Shown: positions 1-4,772 of the stretch, piece after piece
Layout of the letters: the number at the start of each line of letters is the position of its first letter
How positions within the stretch are numbered: the stretch's first letter is position 1
Origin: Akkermansiaceae bacterium
GTDB taxonomy: Bacteria > Verrucomicrobiota > Verrucomicrobiia > Verrucomicrobiales > Akkermansiaceae
NCBI GenBank assembly: GCA_011524615.1
Contig: WTJZ01000092.1
Location: 1-5,355, forward strand
Reading direction: 5' to 3'
DNA: 5,355 bases
Translations under genes and position numbers: made by a program
Notes under the pieces: generated by a model
Database searches by the model: none
What the model was told of the DNA's origin: nothing
Seen by the model: only the letters and a program-made list of their open reading frames with translations

Positions 1-2
1 AT

Positions 3-248
3 GCGCTCCAGATGTATCGTTATCAGGACCTATTGGCTGAGGTGGTTACGGCGACGCAGAGCAAGCATCAGGATATGTTAGGTTTTGCACAACAAAAGCC
101 TAAGGAGCGAAAGAAGAGCTTCCTGTCCCGAGAGTGTGACTATTGCAGCCCTTGTGAGTTACTCGAATGCCTGAGCTGTGGAAGTAAGGGAGGCGGGTCC
201 GACGATTGTGCCGTTTGCTGTTGTGAGGGCTGTAGTTGTGGCTCATAG
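3..248 (+). CDS. C-terminal part of a protein with a cysteine-rich tail (5' end outside window)
   Basis: The reading frame is open from the first bases of the window, so the true start is probably upstream; the first internal ATG is at 12 and no ribosome binding site can be judged. I do not recognise the family. Counting from that ATG, residues 1-30 look helical and polar, residues 30-40 are basic (KERKK), and the last 37 residues hold 11 cysteines at 42, 45, 48, 53, 56, 66, 69, 70, 71, 74 and 76. The spacing is CX2CX2CX4CX2C, then a Gly/Ser linker (GSKGGGSDD), then CX2CCCX2CXC. Such clusters could bind metal or form disulphides, and similar Cys-rich ends occur on several unrelated bacterial proteins of unknown role, so no function is assigned. 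The stop lies 5 bases from the stop of the convergent protease gene, so the two transcripts must overlap or end inside each other. Confidence 0.6.
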   Translation, partial: ALQMYRYQDLLAEVVTATQSKHQDMLGFAQQKPKERKKSFLSRECDYCSPCELLECLSCGSKGGGSDDCAVCCCEGCSCGS

Positions 249-253
249 CGGCA

Positions 254-1804
254 TTATTCTGCGAGCGTGATCGTGGCGCGGATCGTATTATCATCTGGTC
301 TCGCGTCTGGGGTGTGATCCGGAGTCTGTACGGTAGCAGAGAGGGAGAGTTGATCCACTCCTGCCGTGACGGTGATTGGGATTTCGGTGCTCTCCTTAGG
401 TGATAATTCATCAATCGTTGTTTGGTAGGACTCGCCATTGATCGTGACGTGTAGAGTAGCATTGCGGAGGGGCTCCGTGCCTGGGTTATCGATGACGAGG
501 GTGATCATGGGTTCTCCTGTGAGAGGGTCGCTGGTGGTAATGGGGGAAGCCAGCGCCGCATCGTAGATCCCTGTGGTGTCATGGCTCAGGATGACATCCG
601 TCTGTGGGTAGCCGTGGCCGAAGAGGGTGTCTTGTCCTGCAGGGCCGAGTTCATTCAGGTTATCAATGACGATCTCACTGGCTAGATAGGCATTGTCGAT
701 CTCTAGCTCACTCATTGCAGCGGCGATGATGTTTGCGGCGATTTGGGCAGAAGGTGAGGTTCCCGTACTGAGAGAATAACCGTCCTCTTCATGCGCCGTG
801 ACCAGCCCTACTCCCGGAGCGGCGAGGGTGAGACTTTCTCCCGTATTGGCAAAGCCTGGATAATTTCGGTAATAGTCTAGAGCTGTCACAGAGATCACAT
901 CTGGATGAGCTGCGGGATACATCGGCGTATCGGTGCCACTATTTCCCGCCGAGGCGATAATGAGGGCGCCATGGTCGACAGCGTATTGGATCGCATCATC
1001 TAGCGTAGAGTTCGTATCGACAGAGGCCATGGAGATGGGGATGAGGTCTGCGCCCTGGTCGACGGCGAGGTAGATTGCTTCCGCGAGAGTGAAGAGGTCT
1101 GAGAATCCAGTCGAGTCTGAGACCTGGATGCTCATCAGGTCTACGGCAGGGGCGATCGCGGTCTCTACACGCCAGAGGGAGGCCATCGCGGTGCCATGAG
1201 GATGGAGTTCACTCGTGGACTCGATCAGCGAGTATGCCGTAACGTCTGAGTCGAAGACAGGGTGATCCATCAGTCCCGTATCAATGACAGCGACAGAGAC
1301 GCCCTCTCCCCAGTGGCGATTATCTTCTGTGATCCCTAGCCACTCTAGCACACGTCCCTCAAAGCCGACGGCAGAGGGGCTCAGCGTTCCCTCAACTAAG
1401 GGAGGCGGGGAGACATAGTAGTTATGCTCGATCTGGGCTCCTTCTGGGAGGAGGTCTGAGAGGGAAGAGTGAGCACGCACTCGGAGCGTATTGCTGTAGC
1501 GACTGCGCCCTAATATTTCGATCCCGTTAGAAGATATCATAAACTCCTCCAGCGCCTGCTCAGAAGGAAAGCTCAGGAGGTATTCATCTGGAATCGCATC
1601 CTCTGAAGGACGGGGCAAGTTACGCTTGGGCTGCTCCTCCGTGTCTAATGGGAGAGTGGAGGGTGAGGTGCTAGGAGGGCGCGATGTCCGTGTAGTACGG
1701 GGTTCCGTTGCCGCTGGCTTAGGGAACTGCCATGCCATGACACCCATGATGATCATCACTACTAGCCCCAGGTAGAGGATGAATACCTTATTAAGATCGC
1801 GCAT
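254..1804 (-). CDS. Membrane-anchored subtilisin-like (S8) serine protease with CARDB-like C-terminal domain
   Basis: This 516-residue protein is predicted to hydrolyse peptide bonds outside the cytoplasmic membrane. Residues 1-6 are a short cytoplasmic start and about 7-25 form one hydrophobic segment (uncleaved anchor or signal). About 27-67 is a Pro/Ser/Thr-rich linker, and about 72-135 resembles an I9-type inhibitory propeptide. The S8 domain spans about 160-405. The catalytic residues are all visible: Asp175 in VAVIDTGL, His203 in HPHGTAMAS, oxyanion Asn288 in ASAGNSG, and Ser350 in STGTSPSAQIAA. The last motif departs from the usual GTSMAAP(H) but keeps the nucleophile, so activity is likely. 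Residues about 413-516 look like a beta-sandwich of CARDB type (ITLVIDNPGTEPLRNATLHV, later a DDN near the end), often an adhesion or substrate-contact module. The ATG at 1802-1804 precedes the membrane segment directly; no clear Shine-Dalgarno is seen upstream. The substrate is unknown. It is transcribed divergently from the PLP enzyme. Confidence 0.9.
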   Translation of the reverse strand: MRDLNKVFILYLGLVVMIIMGVMAWQFPKPAATEPRTTRTSRPPSTSPSTLPLDTEEQPKRNLPRPSEDAIPDEYLLSFPSEQALEEFMISSNGIEILGRSRYSNTLRVRAHSSLSDLLPEGAQIEHNYYVSPPPLVEGTLSPSAVGFEGRVLEWLGITEDNRHWGEGVSVAVIDTGLMDHPVFDSDVTAYSLIESTSELHPHGTAMASLWRVETAIAPAVDLMSIQVSDSTGFSDLFTLAEAIYLAVDQGADLIPISMASVDTNSTLDDAIQYAVDHGALIIASAGNSGTDTPMYPAAHPDVISVTALDYYRNYPGFANTGESLTLAAPGVGLVTAHEEDGYSLSTGTSPSAQIAANIIAAAMSELEIDNAYLASEIVIDNLNELGPAGQDTLFGHGYPQTDVILSHDTTGIYDAALASPITTSDPLTGEPMITLVIDNPGTEPLRNATLHVTINGESYQTTIDELSPKESTEIPITVTAGVDQLSLSATVQTPDHTPDARPDDNTIRATITLAE

Positions 1805-1882
1805 ACTTATGCGAGCGTAACAGAAAAGACTTTCTTTTCTAAGATTTTGTCATTATTGATCGTATCCTTCGACAAACATAAA
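1805..1882. promoter_or_regulatory. Divergent intergenic region, likely promoters for the protease and PLP enzyme genes
   Basis: This is the only space from which the left-facing protease and the right-facing PLP enzyme can be transcribed, so both promoters should lie here or just inside the genes. I see no convincing -35/-10 pair: TAAGAT at 1840-1845 is a passable right-facing -10 but its -35 is poor. A perfect 8-bp inverted repeat, AGAAAAGA at 1822-1829 and TCTTTTCT at 1833-1840 with a 3-base centre, could be an operator shared by both genes. Neither start codon has a recognisable Shine-Dalgarno. The boundary assumes the PLP enzyme starts at 1883; a TTG at 1847 would shorten the region. Confidence 0.35.
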
Positions 1883-3352
1883 ATGCGTAACCTATTAACA
1901 GACCCCCTCTGGCATGAAGATGACCTCGGTGCTCCGATCCCCGATGTGAGACACGCGTGCTCTGTGTGCTTCCCTACCTGGCAGTCTGTTATCGATTATG
2001 AGGAAGGGCGTGAAAAGGTCACGCGCCGTCTCGAGTCTGGTTATCCACGCTTTGTCCTTCACCCTGACGTAGCGGCCCTCTTTGCTAAGGTGCGACAAGA
2101 ATCTGCAATGCAGGATGAAGATGTCATGGTCTATCCAACGCGGGACGCAGCCCAGCGCGCGCAACGCTTTTTTGAACTCACACATGAGAAGGCGACCTCG
2201 ATCAAAAGTTATAAGGGGGTGTACGCCTTTGTCTTCCCTAAGATTGGGTATGAGCAGGCCAAGCTCTTTTGGCGCTACACTGGCGTCGGAATCAGTAGCC
2301 GTATGGCGCAACGCATTCTAAATGGGGTCCCAACCCCGACCTCCGAGAGAGATGCGCGAGCGGAGGTAGCGCAGTTCTTCCAGAGTCGTGATCAAGACAC
2401 GCACCTATGGCAGAGCGGGATGTCTGCTATCTTTGCGACACACCGCTTCATCAATAGTGAGAACCCTGGCAAGAAGACGCTGCAAGTGGAGTTCCCCTAC
2501 GTGGACTCCATGCGAACGCAGCAGTCGTTCGGCAGTGGGGTAGTCTTTCTCCCTGACTGTGATGGAGAAGACCTCCGTGTCGCTATCGAGCGCATCATTG
2601 CGGGCGAGTTTGCTGCAGTCTATACAGAGGTGCCCTCGAACCCTCTTCTGAAGACTCCCCCGATCAAGGAGCTCGCCAAAGCCTGCCAAACCAGCAAAAC
2701 CCCTCTCATCATTGATGATACGGTGGCGAGTCATCTCAATGTCGATGTACTCCCATACGCCGACATCGTGACCACCAGTCTGACCAAATGGATCTCAGGA
2801 AAAGGTGATGTCCTAGCAGGTGTGACCCGTATCAACCCTCAATCCGCCTTTGCCGAACAGGCTTCACTCTTCTTTGCGGAAGAGAACCCAGAGGGCAGCA
2901 CACTCGATGTCGAGGATGCCGAGGTGTTGCTAGATAACATGGCAGGGTTTGAGGAGCGTATGAAGGTCATCAATGCTAGAGGGGAGGCTGTGGCCCAATA
3001 CCTCCAGGCTCATCCTCTCATCGAAGATGTCTATTACCCTAAGTATTCTTCCCCTGAGCTCTATGAAGACCTCATGTGCGAAGGCGCAGGCTACGGCGGA
3101 CTCCTCTCCATCACCTTTAAGAATGAAAAGAAAGCCGCCGGCTTTTACGACGCGCTCAAGCTCACCAAAGGACCAAGCCTCGGAACCGAGTTCACCCTCG
3201 TGTGCCCCTATACCCTCCTAGCTCACTATGATGAACTAGAATGGGCCGAGTCGCATAACGTACAAAAAAACCTCGTACGCTTCTCCATCGGAATGGAGCC
3301 CATCGGACACCTCCTCGCGACCTTACAAGAAGCGCTTGATATGGTGCGTTAG
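1883..3352 (+). CDS. Cys/Met-metabolism PLP enzyme, long fungal-type cystathionine gamma-synthase-like
   Basis: This is a fold-type I PLP enzyme of 489 residues, probably cytoplasmic and involved in transsulfuration, joining cysteine to an activated homoserine or a related gamma-replacement. Visible core elements, numbered from ATG 1883, are SGM at 178-180, FPYVDS about 204-209, EVPSNPLL at 249-256 (ETPSNP in the family), Asp278 in IIDDT for the PLP ring nitrogen, and the Schiff-base Lys302 in SLTKWISGKGDVLAG. Arg466 in LVRFSIGMEP is the expected substrate carboxylate contact. The SGM motif sits about 90-100 residues later than in the usual ~390-residue enzymes. The extra N-terminus (RHACSVCFPTWQSVIDYEEG, then SGYPRF) matches my memory of fungal STR2/Met-7 cystathionine gamma-synthases. 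The frame also allows a TTG start at 1847; ATG is preferred because the extra 12 residues look unlike a domain start. No good Shine-Dalgarno is seen for either. The next gene follows after 16 bases, so an operon is likely. Substrate specificity (synthase, lyase or sulfhydrylase) is not settled by the motifs. Confidence 0.85.
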   Translation: MRNLLTDPLWHEDDLGAPIPDVRHACSVCFPTWQSVIDYEEGREKVTRRLESGYPRFVLHPDVAALFAKVRQESAMQDEDVMVYPTRDAAQRAQRFFELTHEKATSIKSYKGVYAFVFPKIGYEQAKLFWRYTGVGISSRMAQRILNGVPTPTSERDARAEVAQFFQSRDQDTHLWQSGMSAIFATHRFINSENPGKKTLQVEFPYVDSMRTQQSFGSGVVFLPDCDGEDLRVAIERIIAGEFAAVYTEVPSNPLLKTPPIKELAKACQTSKTPLIIDDTVASHLNVDVLPYADIVTTSLTKWISGKGDVLAGVTRINPQSAFAEQASLFFAEENPEGSTLDVEDAEVLLDNMAGFEERMKVINARGEAVAQYLQAHPLIEDVYYPKYSSPELYEDLMCEGAGYGGLLSITFKNEKKAAGFYDALKLTKGPSLGTEFTLVCPYTLLAHYDELEWAESHNVQKNLVRFSIGMEPIGHLLATLQEALDMVR

Positions 3353-3368
3353 CCTGTTCTGCTAAGAA

Positions 3369-3797
3369 ATGCCCGACATGTATCCACCAGCAATAGACCC
3401 AACAAAGGTTGGCGAGTATTCTGCGGTTGCGGGTGCCGGTGGCGGATACGTGTGGGACGAAGTGCTCGAATACCGAGTCTGGTGTCACCCAAAAGAAGGC
3501 GGCGACGACTTCTACTACGCATACACAACCTACGAAGAAGCACGCGATAAGGCAGATCTGCTTCGGGACACGGACGAGACTCTAGCGAAGGTTGAAGCCC
3601 CCCTCGCGCTGATTCTACAGAGGGAACATATCAACGAGCCTTCGCCGGGTGAGTACGAGCATGTCACGACCGAACGGAATACGGAGTGGCCGCCGGAATT
3701 TCTCTCAAGACCACGAAGAACGGAACGCACAATCCCGGAGTTCTTGTCTCAGGATGCACCTCCCAATCGACTCGATATTCTACGAGGCTTGGCATAA
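3369..3797 (+). CDS. Conserved-looking 142-residue protein of unknown function
   Basis: I cannot name a family. The sequence looks like a real, constrained protein: a Gly-rich aromatic stretch (AGAGGGYVWDEVLEYRVWCHP, residues 21-41 less its first residue), acidic DDFYYAYTTYEEA about 46-58, hydrophobic APLALILQRE at 77-86, EPSPGEYEHV at 90-99 and a C-terminal DAPPNRLDILRGLA. The pentapeptide PEFLS occurs twice (109-113 and 123-127). I have a memory of similar short proteins in Verrucomicrobiota and alphaproteobacteria, sometimes labelled acetyltransferase, but no GNAT acetyl-CoA-binding motif is visible here, so I do not adopt that label. There is no signal peptide or membrane segment, so it is probably cytoplasmic. 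The first ATG (3369) and a second (3378) are both possible starts; TAAGA at 3363-3367 would suit the second slightly better. It lies 16 bases after the PLP enzyme and is likely co-transcribed with it, which hints at, but does not prove, a link to sulfur amino acid metabolism. Confidence 0.75.
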   Translation: MPDMYPPAIDPTKVGEYSAVAGAGGGYVWDEVLEYRVWCHPKEGGDDFYYAYTTYEEARDKADLLRDTDETLAKVEAPLALILQREHINEPSPGEYEHVTTERNTEWPPEFLSRPRRTERTIPEFLSQDAPPNRLDILRGLA

Positions 3798-3831
3798 TGG
3801 AAACTCAACGAGCAGAATAAGACGTCGCACG

Positions 3832-3920
3832 ACAATCCGCTACCCGCCATGAGTCGAAGTTTCACCGCTAGCTACAACCCTAACCCCGAGTCGAAGCCTC
3901 GCTCCAGGTAGCGGATGTGT
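3832..3920. repeat. Long-loop inverted repeat downstream of the 142-residue gene
   Basis: ATCCGCTACC at 3835-3844 is exactly reverse-complementary to GGTAGCGGAT at 3907-3916. The match continues outward as ACA/TGT across a one-base bulge. The 62-base interior also carries CCGCTA at 3865-3870 and a GCTAGC palindrome at 3867-3872. There is no T-tract after the right arm, so it is not a standard intrinsic terminator. An ACTCAAC at 3803-3809 and GTTGGGG at 3931-3937 flank it in the layout of an integron attC site, but the last base does not fit GTTRRRY and the intervening arms pair poorly. The function is unknown. Confidence 0.5.
3851..3896. repeat. Direct repeat pair GAGTCGAAG
   Basis: The 9-mer GAGTCGAAG occurs at 3851-3859 and again at 3888-3896, 37 bases apart start to start. 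Both lie inside the loop of the surrounding inverted repeat. It may be a small duplication or a paired binding site; with only two copies it could also be chance. Confidence 0.35.
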
Positions 3921-4003
3921 GGACTTGGACGTTGGGGATATTTGATGGCAGTTTGATGTGTCAAGATGATTACATGATAGAGTCGCTAGGATCATAGAGC
4001 TTA

Positions 4004-4411
4004 ATGGAAACGAGAGAAATGAAGAAAATTTTACTCAAATACTTGGTAATTGGTGTTGTTAGCTTTTTTGCTGGTATAGCAGTTTGTTTAGGTTTCTTCA
4101 TAGATTATGGAAACAGAAGTCATGCGCGTGAGGAGACGAGAATGGCCGAGTGGAATAGGGAATTAGCCATCAAAAATGGCGATGTGACGATGCAACGCTA
4201 CCTAGAGGAAGTGATCGTATGGAATACGGTTAATCACCTTTCGCCAGCATATAGAGACAATCAGCCTCTAGTCATAGGTGAGACATGGGTATTGCCAGAA
4301 CCTTTACGGGGGGAGACGGACTGTAAGAGGAGCAAGAGTGACTGGAATGTTATGGAGTTGATTGATAAAGGAGTGAATACCGGTCGCATTGTGTATGATG
4401 AAGGGAGGTAG
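4004..4411 (+). CDS. Small single-pass membrane protein, unknown function
   Basis: The protein has 135 residues and no recognised family. Residues about 1-12 are short and positively charged (METREMKKILLK), and about 13-33 form one strongly hydrophobic helix (YLVIGVVSFFAGIAVCLGFF). The rest (about 34-135) is soluble and mixed in charge, and by the positive-inside rule would face the periplasm. Its start looks helical (REETRMAEWNRELAIKNG). There is no lipobox. The single cysteine outside the membrane segment is at about 107. The start is taken as ATG 4004 with a weak AGAG at 3996-3999; an in-frame ATG at 4019 would give a protein 5 residues shorter with the same anchor. Base and codon use is visibly AT-richer than in the PLP enzyme and the 142-residue gene, so it may be a recent arrival or a fast-evolving lineage-specific gene. 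It stands alone: about 200 bases of non-coding DNA precede it and 360 follow. Confidence 0.65.
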   Translation: METREMKKILLKYLVIGVVSFFAGIAVCLGFFIDYGNRSHAREETRMAEWNRELAIKNGDVTMQRYLEEVIVWNTVNHLSPAYRDNQPLVIGETWVLPEPLRGETDCKRSKSDWNVMELIDKGVNTGRIVYDEGR

Positions 4412-4422
4412 ACTTCGGTCTA
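4409..4422 (+). other. C(UUCG)G tetraloop hairpin over the stop codon
   Basis: TAGAC-TTCG-GTCTA forms a 5-bp stem closed by a cUUCGg tetraloop, known as an exceptionally stable RNA loop. The stem begins with the TAG stop codon of the small membrane protein gene. No U-tract follows directly, so it is more likely an mRNA 3'-end stabiliser or part of a longer termination region than a terminator itself. Confidence 0.45.
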
Positions 4423-4463
4423 GATTCTGTCATGCGTGTTTAAACCCTCTATTGGTGTTTTAT

Positions 4464-4493
4464 AGCGGGCCTTTTGTGACTCGTTCTTTTTTT
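4464..4493 (+). terminator. Weak candidate intrinsic terminator
   Basis: AGCGGG at 4464-4469 can pair with CTCGTT at 4480-4485 (six pairs, two of them G-U) around a 10-base loop, and is followed after one C by seven T at 4487-4493. The T-run is the longest in the area and it lies about 75 bases past the stop of the small membrane protein gene, where a terminator is expected. The stem is weak. A competing pairing of GGGCC (4467-4471) with GGCCC (4498-4502) would place the T-run in the loop instead. Confidence 0.3.
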
Positions 4494-4533
4494 ATATGGC
4501 CCACGAACCTTGTTGGTGAGAGCTATTGAGTTA

Positions 4534-4614
4534 GCCCTGATAAGGGCGATGAAAACCAGCACAGGCCGCTAGGCCTGTGATATGGTACAGACGGAATTTA
4601 AGGTCTGAAAGACC
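4534..4614 (+). ncRNA. Candidate structured RNA: three compact hairpins in a row
   Basis: Three tight hairpins occur within 81 bases of non-coding sequence. The first is GCCCT (4534-4538), loop GATA, AGGGC (4543-4547). The second is ACCA (4555-4558) plus CACAGGCC (4560-4567), loop GCTA, GGCCTGTG (4572-4579) plus TGGT (4583-4586), giving 12 base pairs with a small 1x3 internal loop. The third is GGTCT (4602-4606), loop GAA, AGACC (4610-4614). Short open frames here, such as a 7-codon ATG at 4550, do not look like genes. The pattern does not match tRNA, SRP RNA, tmRNA, a group II intron domain V or any riboswitch I know. The strand is assumed from the neighbours; palindromic DNA would fold on either strand. 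It could equally be a repeat or protein-binding element. Confidence 0.3.
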
Positions 4615-4681
4615 GTTGGATAAGGGTTTGTTTGTGCTTAGTACTAACGTTGATGGAAGCTCTGTTAGGGGGAGGCTTATT

Positions 4682-4732
4682 ATGAGTGGGCTTGCTCTAT
4701 TGTTTGTCCCTGTATTGCTAAGAGTTGAATAG
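4682..4732 (+). CDS. Putative 16-residue hydrophobic small ORF or leader peptide
   Basis: ATG 4682 to TAG 4730-4732 encodes MSGLALLFVPVLLRVE. It is preceded by GGGGGAGG at 4668-4675, a perfect Shine-Dalgarno core ending 6 bases before the ATG and the best ribosome binding site in the whole window, where every other gene lacks one. The peptide is mostly Leu/Val/Ala, long enough to sit in or near a membrane. Its stop lies inside the first of three repeated half-sites, 40 bases before the GTG start of the lipoprotein gene, which suggests a regulatory leader peptide; a small membrane peptide or chance ORF are alternatives. An in-frame-unrelated ATG at 4653 encodes only 10 codons ending in the same area and looks like noise. 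Coding status is unproven. Confidence 0.35.
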   Translation: MSGLALLFVPVLLRVE

Positions 4733-4763
4733 AATAATTGACGTTTATTCTAAATTAGAATAA
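4730..4763. promoter_or_regulatory. Three alternating TTATTCTA half-sites with a 19-bp palindrome (operator or attenuator candidate)
   Basis: TTATTCTAAATTAGAATAA at 4745-4763 is a perfect palindrome of 9-bp arms around a single A. A third copy, TAGAATAA at 4730-4737, is inverted relative to the middle copy and separated from it by 7 bases, so the middle copy can pair with either neighbour. TTGACG at 4738-4743 resembles a -35 element, though TAGAAT at 4756-4761 is too close (12 bases) to be its -10. The array ends 9 bases before the GTG of the lipoprotein gene. As DNA it looks like a dimeric repressor or activator site; as RNA it could form alternative AU-rich hairpins. Confidence 0.5.
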
Positions 4764-4772
4764 CTAAAACAC

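Noticed and set aside
249..253. Bidirectional terminator between the convergent genes
   Set aside because: Only 5 bases separate the stop codons and I see no GC stem with flanking T/A tracts across the junction.
100..462. 120-codon left-facing open frame
   Set aside because: It overlaps the Cys-rich gene end and the protease gene in other frames, and its product is Arg/Ser-rich with no domain, typical of a shadow frame.
1847..1882. TTG start for the PLP enzyme
   Set aside because: It would add 12 residues (MSLLIVSFDKHK) without a Shine-Dalgarno and would take up part of the promoter spacer; ATG 1883 starts just before the recalled family N-terminus. It remains possible.
1895..2311. 138-codon left-facing open frame inside the PLP enzyme gene
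   Set aside because: It lies wholly antisense to a gene with clear family motifs and has no recognisable protein features.
3649..3852. 67-codon right-facing frame overlapping the end of the 142-residue gene
   Set aside because: It is Arg/Ser-rich low-complexity sequence, mostly inside the patterned 142-residue gene in another frame, with no ribosome binding site.
4555..4586. Group II intron domain V
   Set aside because: The size (32 bases) and internal bulge are similar, but the catalytic AGC triad, GNRA loop and intron context are absent.
4501..4590. Short frames such as a GTG-started 18-codon ORF at 4516 and 7-8 codon ATG ORFs
   Set aside because: They have no Shine-Dalgarno, are very short and run through the hairpins, so coding is unlikely.
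4412..4772. tRNA, tmRNA, SRP RNA or known riboswitch in the structured spacer
   Set aside because: I found no cloverleaf with conserved T-loop, no SRP tetraloop-receptor signature and no riboswitch core motif.
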